NCBI GenBank assembly: GCA_900768685.1
Contig: CAAGDX010000009.1
Location: 1-54,953 of the forward strand
From: Bacteroidales bacterium
Lineage (GTDB): Bacteria; Bacteroidota; Bacteroidia; Bacteroidales; Muribaculaceae
Direction of reading: 5' to 3'
DNA: 54,953 nucleotides
Shown here piece after piece: positions 1-7,227 of this stretch. Below the pieces are notes generated by a model. It saw only the letters and a program-made list of their open reading frames with translations, made no database searches and was not told the origin of the DNA. A program made the position numbers and the translations under genes. The stretch's first letter is position 1. Each line of letters starts with the position of its first letter.

Positions 1-950
1 CCTCTCTGATAATATTCCATAGCTTTCTCATAATCAGCAAGATAATCTCTTATGAATTGCCCTGCTTTATTTTGCCACTCCACATTCGTAGTATCAATAC
101 TTGCACGCAATTCAAGATAATAGGCAGCGGAATCATTTTGATGCTTGATTGCATAGATTTCGTGTTTATTGAAGCAGTCGGCAGCGAAGTCTTCAATGTC
201 AAGTTGCGTGGCTGCTTTACTTTTTGCAAGGTCATCACGTTCTTTTGCCATCTCCGTTTCACGCTCGGCAAGGATTTGACGTTGACGAAGTATTTCTTTG
301 CGTCTTTGCTCAATGCTACCTCTCGTATTCAGCAGAGAATCAGCCTTTGTGAGCTGACCGGAAACAATGAAATTTGTTACTTTTCTGCGGAAATCATCAA
401 GTTGGTCAAAGTCCGTTTTGGCGTAGCGTTCTGCCATTTCTTCCACCAATTTTTGATTACTCTGCTCCGTTTCATAGAGTTTTGATGCCATTTCCGCGCG
501 TTCCTGAGCAGTGATTTTGTTATTCTCATAAAGCTCAAAAATCTCATCTTCTCGTTCGTGCAACTGCGTTTCCAGTGTCTCAATAAGGCTATTATATGCC
601 CTCACTTGTTCCGCCTGAAACTCCTCCGGCTTCACCATCACAACCACCAAGTCTTCAGCTGAACAGCTATACTGCCTAAGTTGCTCAAAATCATTAAGAA
701 TATATCCGTTCAAATCCACTTTTTTCAGCACAAACTTGCCATTTGGAATTGCAAGCGAAAAAGCACCGTCTTTTTGACTCGTCACCTTTCCGCGGTCTGT
801 CTCAACAATCACACCACTCAGCCTCTGCCCGGGAATCAGTTGCCCCTTCGCATCCAGTTTTCCACGAGTTTTTGTGTAACCCTGCTGCATCTCAGCACTC
901 ACGGTAACAGCCGCCAAAAGCAGGCTGATAAGCAAAAATATCTTTTTCAT
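1..950 (-). CDS. exported TPR-like protein, C-terminus cut by window edge
   Basis: Continuous reading frame on the minus strand from an ATG at 950 to the window edge (316 codons visible, no stop). Residues 1-19 (MKKIFLLISLLLAAVTVSA) form a clear signal peptide. Residues about 25-95 read like a carboxypeptidase-regulatory-type beta-sandwich (GKLDAKGQLIPGQ, then SQKDGAFSLAIPNGKFVL). Residues about 115-250 are highly charged and probably coiled coil. The last visible part (AGQFIRDYLADYEKAMEYYQR-like) looks like the start of tetratricopeptide repeats, so more repeats are expected outside the window. It lies 33 bp downstream of the TIR gene on the same strand, so the two are probably co-transcribed. 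Inference: a periplasmic or surface partner of the TIR membrane protein, which carries a similar beta-sandwich outside the membrane. The exact function is unknown. Confidence 0.8.
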   Translation of the reverse strand, partial: MKKIFLLISLLLAAVTVSAEMQQGYTKTRGKLDAKGQLIPGQRLSGVIVETDRGKVTSQKDGAFSLAIPNGKFVLKKVDLNGYILNDFEQLRQYSCSAEDLVVVMVKPEEFQAEQVRAYNSLIETLETQLHEREDEIFELYENNKITAQERAEMASKLYETEQSNQKLVEEMAERYAKTDFDQLDDFRRKVTNFIVSGQLTKADSLLNTRGSIEQRRKEILRQRQILAERETEMAKERDDLAKSKAATQLDIEDFAADCFNKHEIYAIKHQNDSAAYYLELRASIDTTNVEWQNKAGQFIRDYLADYEKAMEYYQR

Positions 951-983
951 TTATGCAAGAATTATGTAAATGTGTCAAAAAAA

Positions 984-2108
984 TCAATAGACTTCCACCA
1001 CTTGGTCCGGATTTACGATTGGCGTCAAAATCACGGAATCCACAGGTGCCACGGGAGAGGAAAGTTTGTAGCTATCTTTCTGCTCTTTCAGCGGAATAGA
1101 CATTCTCACATAGCCGTCTGCATCGGAAACGGCATCCCTGCCATCAACGGAAATCGGGAAATCCGGGATATATTTTCCGTCTTTATAAACTCGGAAACTT
1201 ATGTAACCATAAACGTTCGGGTCGCGGTGCAAGAAAATGGTGTGAGTTTCCGCAAGATTTATCACGGTGTCCAGCGGCAAAAAGTCCTTGCAGCGTACCT
1301 GCAGACGCACGTCACTATCTAAATATTTATGCGGAATATTCAGGAAAAGTGCATTGTCCTGCAAATCCGCCACAGTATCTTTTTTGCACTCATCTCCCAC
1401 AAACAGAGACACTTCCGCATTTCTTGCCGGTGGAATATTGTGATTTATTTCCGTTGCTTCACGGAGCGACATTTTCACGTCAACAGGTTTGTTGTACATC
1501 CATACGAGGAAGATAGCCGCCAGCACAAAGAGCGTAAGCAGAGTCCACTTGATAGCGGAAGCAATCATCATTCGTTCATGACGCTTCCACACGGAATCGA
1601 ATTCAACACCAAGTAGCTTCGTAACAAGCTGAATATAAGCACGTTCACGGTTCAGCCATTTCCAACGGTAAATTTTCTCATTTACGTTGGCACCGAGGTA
1701 TTCCGGCAAATCAAGTTTCTTGAGTATCGGGTTAAAGCACTCCGTTTTGGGGTCGCCGCTGTTTGGCACACCGTCAACAATAAAGAAATGTATATTGTCC
1801 GCACGTCCCAAGCTGTGAAAATATTCTATTTCACGTCCCACCCATTCGGATTTGGCGGAATTTGGAGAACAAATCACAATAAGGTTTTTGGAATTGCGGA
1901 GACGCATTTTCAGTTCTTCGCTAAGGCCACCCGGCTGGATTTCGTAAGGAGCAAAAAAGATAGGACTCATCGGGCGACGCTTCCACCCTTTTTCACGGCA
2001 AAGAGTGGCAGACATCTTGTATTTAGACAGCTTTTGCTCCACTTTCTTTCCCCACTCAAAATCTGCCGAACTATATGATATAAACGCAAAATATTGTTTT
2101 TCTTCCAT
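984..2108 (-). CDS. TIR-domain membrane protein with extracytoplasmic domain
   Basis: 374 residues. The N-terminus (about 4-130) is a TIR domain of the bacterial type: FAFISYSSAD at 7-16, then SEWVGREIEYF at 87-97, where E93 fits the glutamate conserved in NAD-cleaving TIR domains. One hydrophobic segment at about 184-205 crosses the membrane. The remaining 170 residues should lie in the periplasm and include a carboxypeptidase-regulatory-like part (VYGYISFRVYKDGKYIPDF, DGRDAVSDADGYVRMSIP). TIR domains of bacterial defence systems often act as NADases, but others are only scaffolds, so enzymatic activity here is inference. The gene is followed at 33 bp by an exported TPR-like protein carrying the same kind of beta-sandwich, which suggests a signal passing between periplasm and cytoplasm. 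The start is the first ATG of the frame, right before the TIR strand A. Confidence 0.85.
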   Translation of the reverse strand: MEEKQYFAFISYSSADFEWGKKVEQKLSKYKMSATLCREKGWKRRPMSPIFFAPYEIQPGGLSEELKMRLRNSKNLIVICSPNSAKSEWVGREIEYFHSLGRADNIHFFIVDGVPNSGDPKTECFNPILKKLDLPEYLGANVNEKIYRWKWLNRERAYIQLVTKLLGVEFDSVWKRHERMMIASAIKWTLLTLFVLAAIFLVWMYNKPVDVKMSLREATEINHNIPPARNAEVSLFVGDECKKDTVADLQDNALFLNIPHKYLDSDVRLQVRCKDFLPLDTVINLAETHTIFLHRDPNVYGYISFRVYKDGKYIPDFPISVDGRDAVSDADGYVRMSIPLKEQKDSYKLSSPVAPVDSVILTPIVNPDQVVEVY

Positions 2109-2214
2109 TATAAGATTAGTAAATGTTATAAATGGTTGTTATTATCGCCGCAAATGTAATAAATAATTTTCAATTTTCTTTTCTCATCTCCAATGAAAAA
2201 AATTATAAAAAAGT

Positions 2215-2245
2215 TTTGTGGGATTAAATATAATATGTATCTTTG
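2215..2245 (+). promoter_or_regulatory. Bacteroidota-type promoter upstream of the candidate ncRNA
   Basis: TTTG at 2215-2218, a 19-bp spacer, and TATCTTTG at 2238-2245 match the primary sigma consensus of this phylum (TTTG / TAnnTTTG). A start near 2250 would coincide with the first base of the long-range helix in the RNA downstream. Confidence 0.75.
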
Positions 2246-2249
2246 CAGT

Positions 2250-2543
2250 GCATAGCCAGTCTGCAAGGGGTGGCTGGGCGGCATAAATAAAGAAAACGTA
2301 CTTTAAGCGTCAATCTTCTATCCTTTTAAATCTCGCAAATTTAATTATAGACAGAGAAGATTTGAGCGACAATAGTTCGTTTACGTCTCTATTATGGACG
2401 GTCACGTGTATCAACAATGAGAATTGGAAGATACACGTTTCACCATACAGGGCGTGGGCTGGCTGTGTTGCTTATCCTCTGTCGAGGCAATGCGAGAGCC
2501 GAAAAGGGTGGGATAAGCCAAAAGTTAGGACCCACGCTTTTTT
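2250..2543 (+). ncRNA. candidate structured RNA, about 294 nt, family not recognised
   Basis: Non-coding stretch bounded by a good promoter and an intrinsic terminator. Helices visible by eye: bases 2250-2264 can pair with 2454-2468 (15 bp including several G-U); 2312-2319 with 2355-2362 (8 bp, AATCTTCT/AGAAGATT); 2404-2412 with 2430-2438 (9 bp, perfect); 2470-2477 with 2511-2518 (8 bp, GCTTATCC/GGATAAGC); and the terminator stem 2452-2458 with 2531-2537. The 3' strand of the first helix overlaps the 5' arm of the terminator stem. The two either compete, or coexist as a pseudoknot when the first helix is limited to its outer 10 bp. I do not see the signatures of RNase P RNA, tmRNA or the SRP apical loop. 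It could be 6S RNA, another free RNA, or a leader controlling the gene at 2638. The family stays open. Confidence 0.6.
2452..2543 (+). terminator. intrinsic terminator ending the candidate ncRNA
   Basis: GCGTGGG (2452-2458) pairs with CCCACGC (2531-2537), followed directly by six T. The stem encloses the inner 8-bp helix 2470-2477/2511-2518, so it is a long two-part hairpin rather than a compact one. Confidence 0.7.
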
Positions 2544-2637
2544 ATTATATGCCCTAAGAAAAAAACCTGAATTAATCATGCTTTTTACGGTCCGGAAGCA
2601 TAAAAAGTTGCTCCCGACACGGAAAAGGGATAAATAC

Positions 2638-3153
2638 ATGAAAAAGATGTGGTTTTTGCTACTTGTTGCACTGACAGCCGTTTCAACCGGATATGCACAG
2701 AAAGCAAAAAGAGTGGAAAAAATCTTTGAGCAGTCACAAACACGTTATGTTGAGCCGGAAGTTCGCGTCTTTGTTAAACCTATGGTTGCGGATATGGCTA
2801 TGCTCACTACGGAAAGACAGTATTACGGACCTTTTATCTTCAATTTGCCAAAGCCTTTCCCGGATCTAATGCAGTTCCAAGTGGAAGAATACAAAAAAAC
2901 AGCACTTTTCCAGGCAAATAAACTTGCTGAAAGCGATGTTATGGTAGCAGCACTTTTCAATGTTTACATCAAGGAAGATGATAAATACAAAATTTATATT
3001 GATATTTCCGGTTTCCCCGCTACATATTCAAACTTCCACCTTATCAATCTCTCTAACAAGGATGAAATTGAAATGATTAAGACCCTGTACGGTAACGAAT
3101 CTTGGATTATCAATATGCAGCGAGACCGTGCAAACGAAAAAGCAGCAGAATAA
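2638..3153 (+). CDS. exported hypothetical protein
   Basis: 171 residues from the ATG at 2638. This start puts a standard signal peptide (MKKMWFLLLVALTAVSTGYA, cleavage before QK) at the N-terminus. The frame is open further upstream, but that part covers the structured RNA and has no protein character. The mature protein is mixed polar with aromatic residues (ERQYYGPFIFNLPKPFPDLMQF) and has no cysteine, membrane span or motif I recognise. It is the first of three consecutive exported proteins (2638-4611), 51 bp ahead of the next, probably one transcript. The 95-bp gap after the upstream terminator has no clear promoter, so read-through from the RNA promoter is possible. Function unknown. Confidence 0.75.
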   Translation: MKKMWFLLLVALTAVSTGYAQKAKRVEKIFEQSQTRYVEPEVRVFVKPMVADMAMLTTERQYYGPFIFNLPKPFPDLMQFQVEEYKKTALFQANKLAESDVMVAALFNVYIKEDDKYKIYIDISGFPATYSNFHLINLSNKDEIEMIKTLYGNESWIINMQRDRANEKAAE

Positions 3154-3204
3154 AAAACAAATCTTTTCATAATATTTATAAACCAATTTAAAATTTTTAC
3201 TACA

Positions 3205-3813
3205 ATGAAAAAATTTTTATTGACAGCAGTTCTTGCCGTTATCGGCTTCACTGCAAGTGCACAACTCGTGCAAAGCACAAGCATAAATGTGCGTAGAGAA
3301 AGCAACACTATGTGGTATCTTCGTGCCGGCATTTCCATCAACGGTGTAACGGATTGGGATTCTTCAAGTTCTGCAATAGGTGAAGATATAGTTATTGGTT
3401 TCCACAAATCTATCGGTGAATCCGGCACTTATTGGGGACAGGAATTTGGCTTCGGCACTCGCGGTTGTAAAAGTGATTACTTACCTGAATGGAATGCCAA
3501 TTATGATGAAAGTTTGACAATGATGTCTCACGTAATTAAATATAGCCCTTTTAACTTTGGTTATAAATACGCTATCACAGAAGACCTTAAACTTGATGGT
3601 CACTTAGGCGTTTATGCAAGTTATGATATAGCGAAAAGTGGAGACCTTGACGATGAAGGTGGTTGGGAAAACGATTTTGATATTGGTATGAATGTCGGCA
3701 TCGGTGCATGGTACAAGAAATTTAACTTTGATTTCTCATATCAGAGAGGTTTTGTTCCTTCCTACGATTGCAACTTCACAGCTTTCCTTATCAGAGTAGG
3801 TTTTGCGTTCTAA
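3205..3813 (+). CDS. small outer-membrane beta-barrel-type protein
   Basis: 202 residues. Signal peptide at 1-19 (MKKFLLTAVLAVIGFTASA). The mature part alternates polar and hydrophobic residues in short strands with aromatic girdle positions (YLRAGISINGV, WGQEFGFGTRG, FNFGYKYAI, GIGAWYKKFNFDFSYQRGF) and ends in phenylalanine (LIRVGFAF). This is the pattern of 8-stranded outer-membrane barrels of the PorT/OmpX type common in Bacteroidota. The barrel assignment is inference from strand pattern and terminal Phe. It sits 51 bp after one exported protein and 9 bp before the next, so the three probably form an operon. Confidence 0.75.
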   Translation: MKKFLLTAVLAVIGFTASAQLVQSTSINVRRESNTMWYLRAGISINGVTDWDSSSSAIGEDIVIGFHKSIGESGTYWGQEFGFGTRGCKSDYLPEWNANYDESLTMMSHVIKYSPFNFGYKYAITEDLKLDGHLGVYASYDIAKSGDLDDEGGWENDFDIGMNVGIGAWYKKFNFDFSYQRGFVPSYDCNFTAFLIRVGFAF

Positions 3814-3822
3814 TCTGTTGTT

Positions 3823-4611
3823 ATGCTAAAACATAAGGTTTTATTTACCGTGGCAGCACTCGTGGCTGCCACATTTATTCCGCTCAAGGCAGATGATAAT
3901 CTCAAAGCCATGACAGAACAACACGAGCAAAAAAAGCTTGATGTAGTTGATGGTGTAAAAATGTATCGTCCTTTTGAAAGCGACGGGCAAATGGTGATTT
4001 CAGACTATGTGGATATAGCAAACAAGAGCAAAGCAGACATATTTGTCAGCAGTTTGATGTATTTTGTGGAACGCTTTGACATGGAAACGGAATACATTGA
4101 AGCATTTGATGATACGGAAGGTACATTTATAATAAACAAGGTGTATAAATCCGTTTCAGATAAAAACAACTTGCTTGCTAAAAAAGACGACGTGGAATTT
4201 AACTGCAAAATTGCTTTTAAGTCATCAACCAATAGTATTGTATTCCGTGCATACGATATTGTAGCCTCTTACAAGGATATGGGAGTGATGTCTAAAAAAG
4301 CGGATTTAGCAAAACTCTGCTCATCGGATAAAGAAAAATTGAAGTCTTTTTCAGAAAAATATATTTTAATGAACTCTTCTTTGATAAAGGATTTGGTGGA
4401 ATTTATTGAAAAAGACAATCCGCAGAAAGTTACACACTGGAGCACTATTGCTGCAAACGACGTAGTACAAGGTATGAATCCCACAGAAGTAAAACTGTCA
4501 CTCGGTATTCCGGAAACAGTGAGGACACAAGGAACAAAGGATACATGGATGTATAGCAATGACTACGTTGTGATTTTTACGTCCGGATTAGTTTCAAGGA
4601 TAATCAAATAA
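3823..4611 (+). CDS. exported protein with BamE/SmpA-like C-terminus
   Basis: 262 residues, beginning 9 bp after the barrel gene. Signal peptide at about 1-23 (ends PLKADD). The middle (about 45-175) is mixed alpha/beta with FEVERFDMETEY-like strands and may be a domain of the DUF4468/TBP-like kind, a weak impression. The last 50 residues (VVQGMNPTEVKLSLGIPETV, then DTWMYSNDYVVIFTSGLVSRI) match the BamE/SmpA-OmlA pattern: a helix with 'GM(T)xxEVxxxLGxP', then strands ending in a variable tail. Such domains are small envelope folds often tied to outer-membrane assembly or lipoproteins. No lipobox is seen. Exact role unknown. An intrinsic terminator follows at 4672. Confidence 0.75.
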   Translation: MLKHKVLFTVAALVAATFIPLKADDNLKAMTEQHEQKKLDVVDGVKMYRPFESDGQMVISDYVDIANKSKADIFVSSLMYFVERFDMETEYIEAFDDTEGTFIINKVYKSVSDKNNLLAKKDDVEFNCKIAFKSSTNSIVFRAYDIVASYKDMGVMSKKADLAKLCSSDKEKLKSFSEKYILMNSSLIKDLVEFIEKDNPQKVTHWSTIAANDVVQGMNPTEVKLSLGIPETVRTQGTKDTWMYSNDYVVIFTSGLVSRIIK

Positions 4612-4671
4612 TTGGCTTCACATGTGAAGTAACTTCATTTTATAATAGTTTCTCATACTCGTAAAACGGGT

Positions 4672-4707
4672 AGCAACCATCCATGATTTTGGGCGGTTGC
4701 TCTTTTA
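4672..4707 (+). terminator. intrinsic terminator after the exported-protein trio
   Basis: AGCAACC (4672-4678) pairs with GGTTGCT (4695-4701), followed by CTTTTAA. It lies 60 bp after the stop codon at 4611. Confidence 0.6.
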
Positions 4708-4747
4708 ATACTCCAAAATATCAATGATAAAACCTAAATACAAATAG

Positions 4748-4960
4748 GAAGATACCTCTCCGGATATCTAACCCCGGAGTGGTTCGGTTGTGGTAGCAGA
4801 TTTGCTTGTAATGTGCAAAGTCTATGCGACTTAGCTCATTTTGGGTGGTGGGGTGTTTTGCTGTCCCACAGGTAGCGTCTGTAGCTTCGCCACTTCCGCA
4901 ACCAGGGGTTAACCGATTGCCGCAAGCTCCACCGAGCTTGCATCTTGGTGTTATACCTCG
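4748..4960. repeat. intergenic palindrome cluster, copy A
   Basis: Non-coding gap between the exported trio and the ABC-F gene. It holds a short palindrome with CTCTCCGG in its loop (4751-4767), AACCCCGGAGTGGTT (about 4770) followed by a segment shared with 23062-23086, the hairpin GCAAAGTCTATGCGACTTAGC at 4815-4835, and the hairpin GCAAGCTC-CACC-GAGCTTGC at 4922-4941. Related copies lie at 22896-23345, 49042-49245 and 54576-54930. No reading frame here looks like a gene. Confidence 0.8.
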
Positions 4961-4993
4961 GCAGGCTTTTTTTGAATGGCAAATTCAGTCTTG

Positions 4994-6847
4994 TTAACTT
5001 TTTTCCGACAGTTCCAGCCACCGGAGTTCAAGCTCATCTATTTCAGACTTAACTTCCTCATAGCGAGCGGCTTTTGCTGCCACATCCGCAATTTCACTGC
5101 CGGAATTGAATAGTTCTTCCAGGGAGGCTTTTTCAGCGTTCAGGGAATCCAATTTTGCCGTTATTTCCTCAAATTCTTTCTTTTCCTTAAAAGTCAATTT
5201 GGGTTTCTGCTCAGTCTTTTGTTTTTCCGCCTTTTCCTGCTTCTGCTCTACCGGTTTTTGCACCGGATTTTCAGCGAGCCAAGTGCGATAATCCGTGTAT
5301 GTGCCCGGAAAATCTTTTATCACGCCATTGCCTTGAAATACAAAGAGATGGTCCACTATGGAATCCAGGAAAAAGCGGTCGTGAGAAATCACTATCACGC
5401 AGCCTTTAAACTCCGCAAGGTATTCCTCCAGAATACCTAAAGTGATGATATCCAAGTCGTTTGTAGGTTCGTCAAGGATAAGAAAATTAGGCGAACGCAT
5501 CAACACGGAAGCCAGGTGCAGACGTGCTTTCTCGCCGCCGCTGAGTTTATAGACGTATTTCTGCTGGTCCGCCGGAGTGAAAAGGAAACGCTGCAAAAAC
5601 TGCATCGGTGCAATGTGTATTCCTTCGTTATACACTATATCTTCCGCCAAATCCGTGATTACGTCTATCACCTTTTTGGTCTCGTCAAATGCTATGCCCT
5701 CCTGTGAATAATAGCCGAAACGCACCGTCTCGCCCACATTCCACTGCCCTGAATCCTGTGGCACAAGCCCTTGCAGCATCTTGATAAATGTGGATTTTCC
5801 CACTCCGTTTTCACCTATGATTCCCAGTTTTTCGTAGCGTGAAAAAATATAGTTAAAATCGTCTAAAATGATTTTTTCGCCAAAACGCTTGGAGATATGC
5901 TCAGCCTCAAAGATTTTAGAACCGATATACGAGGATTTCACCTCCAGGTTCACGTTTTTCTCCGTCAGATTTACCTGTGAACGCTCTTTCAGGTCGTAAA
6001 AAGCATTTATTCTGAATCTTGCCTTGCCGGCACGTGCTTGCGGCTGTCGGCTCATCCAGTCCTGCTCCTTACGCAGAGTGTTTTTCACCTTTGCCAACTC
6101 CGCACCCATTGCGTTTATTCGTTCTTCACGGCGGCGGATATAGTTGTCGTAGTTGCCATCGTAGGAATATACGTTTGTGCGGTCTATTTCAATGATTTTG
6201 TTGCAGATACGGTCCAGAAAATAGCGGTCGTGCGTCACTAAGAGCAAGGTCATACGGCTCCTTTTGAGGTATGCCTCGAGCCATTCTATGGAATCGATGT
6301 CCAGGTGGTTTGTAGGCTCGTCAAGGATGAGGAAATCCGGGTCATCGAGTATCACGCGGGCAAGTGCAAGTCGCTTTTTCTGCCCGCCGGAGAGCGAACC
6401 CACTTTCTGCGAAAGGTCTGTGATGCGAAACTGCGTGAGAAGTTGCTTCATGCGATCCTCAAAACTCCAGGCATCTGTGGAATCCATCTGTTGCATGGCA
6501 CTGAACATCTCCTCTTGGTTTCCGGAGATAAGTGAGAGTTCATAACGCGTAATCGCTTCCGTCACAGGACTTTGATGTGCAAATGCCGCCTCCAGCACCG
6601 TCATTTCCGCTGGCAAATCCGGAGTTTGCTCCAGGTAGCCCACACGCAAATCGTTGCGGAAAATGATATCACCGGAATCTGCGGATTCAATCCCTGCAAG
6701 ACATCGCAGCAGGGTGGTTTTACCCATTCCGTTTTTAGCAATAAGACCTATTTTGTCACCCTCGTAAATGCCCAGGGTGACGTCTTGAAAAAGCACTCTG
6801 TCACCCACGCTTTTCGTGAGTGAATTTATCTGAAGAAAACTTGCCAT
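4994..6847 (-). CDS. uup: ABC-F family ATPase, Uup-like
   Basis: 617 residues with two ABC ATPase domains and no membrane spans. First domain: Walker A AKNGMGKTT at 37-45, signature LSGGQ at 152-156, Walker B with DEPTNHLD at 172-183. The linker at about 235-290 is the charged two-helix arm that reaches the peptidyl-tRNA in this family. Second domain: Walker A GENGVGKS at 345-352, signature LSGGEKARL, Walker B with DEPTNDLD. The C-terminal extension (about 540-617) is lysine/glutamate-rich coiled coil, which separates Uup from EttA. ABC-F proteins bind the ribosome and resolve stalled translation; Uup affects transposon excision in E. coli. The downstream 380 bp hold repeats. The gene follows the MerR gene by 28 bp on the same strand. 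Confidence 0.92.
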   Translation of the reverse strand: MASFLQINSLTKSVGDRVLFQDVTLGIYEGDKIGLIAKNGMGKTTLLRCLAGIESADSGDIIFRNDLRVGYLEQTPDLPAEMTVLEAAFAHQSPVTEAITRYELSLISGNQEEMFSAMQQMDSTDAWSFEDRMKQLLTQFRITDLSQKVGSLSGGQKKRLALARVILDDPDFLILDEPTNHLDIDSIEWLEAYLKRSRMTLLLVTHDRYFLDRICNKIIEIDRTNVYSYDGNYDNYIRRREERINAMGAELAKVKNTLRKEQDWMSRQPQARAGKARFRINAFYDLKERSQVNLTEKNVNLEVKSSYIGSKIFEAEHISKRFGEKIILDDFNYIFSRYEKLGIIGENGVGKSTFIKMLQGLVPQDSGQWNVGETVRFGYYSQEGIAFDETKKVIDVITDLAEDIVYNEGIHIAPMQFLQRFLFTPADQQKYVYKLSGGEKARLHLASVLMRSPNFLILDEPTNDLDIITLGILEEYLAEFKGCVIVISHDRFFLDSIVDHLFVFQGNGVIKDFPGTYTDYRTWLAENPVQKPVEQKQEKAEKQKTEQKPKLTFKEKKEFEEITAKLDSLNAEKASLEELFNSGSEIADVAAKAARYEEVKSEIDELELRWLELSEKS

Positions 6848-6875
6848 TGACTTCTGTAATATTTTGCTTTAGGAC

Positions 6876-7223
6876 TCACTTTTTTGTGTTCAGTGCGGCA
6901 AGCATATTTTCCAGCTTTCCACGCACGTTTTTAAGTCGTTCCACAACCTCGAATCGCTTATCCACCCCTTCGCGGTTACGGCGTATTTCCTGCTGTGCGG
7001 CTTCAATCTTCAGTCCTTTTTCTTTCACCAGAAAGTATATCATGCGGATTGTCTCCACGTCCTTGGGAGTGTAATACCTCTGTCCGTTTTCGCGGTGAGG
7101 CTTGATGATAGTAAACTTTTTCTCCCAAAAACGCAACGTGGAAGCCGGGATATCCAGCAACTCCGCCACTTCACTGATTTTGTAGAAACTTTTTTCAATT
7201 GAGTCGTAGTCTTTATATGCCAT
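6876..7223 (-). CDS. MerR-family transcriptional regulator
   Basis: 115 residues. The N-terminal winged helix begins at about residue 13 (YKISEVAELLDIPASTLRFWEKKF), with the family's typical wing (GQRYYTPKDVETIRMIYFLVKEKG) and then a helix (KIEAAQQEIRR) leading into a coiled-coil dimerisation helix to about 112. It is short and has no cysteine, so no metal-binding effector domain. It lies 4 bp after the M23 peptidase gene, and this order beside alaS is common in Bacteroidales, so regulation of envelope functions is possible but unproven. In family terms it resembles the DNA-binding MerR proteins of unknown signal. Confidence 0.9.
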   Translation of the reverse strand: MAYKDYDSIEKSFYKISEVAELLDIPASTLRFWEKKFTIIKPHRENGQRYYTPKDVETIRMIYFLVKEKGLKIEAAQQEIRRNREGVDKRFEVVERLKNVRGKLENMLAALNTKK

Positions 7224-7227
7224 AATA

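Noticed and set aside
2250..2543. Assignment as RNase P RNA, tmRNA or SRP RNA
   Set aside because: The conserved GAGGAAAGTCC core, a tRNA-like end and the SRP GGTCAGG/AGCAG loop are all absent.
2362..2637. Open frame extending the exported protein upstream of 2638
   Set aside because: Covers the structured RNA and its terminator; a clean signal peptide starts at 2638.
4748..4960. Possible CRISPR array because of repeated palindromes
   Set aside because: Units are not identical, spacing is irregular, no spacers of constant length and no cas genes.
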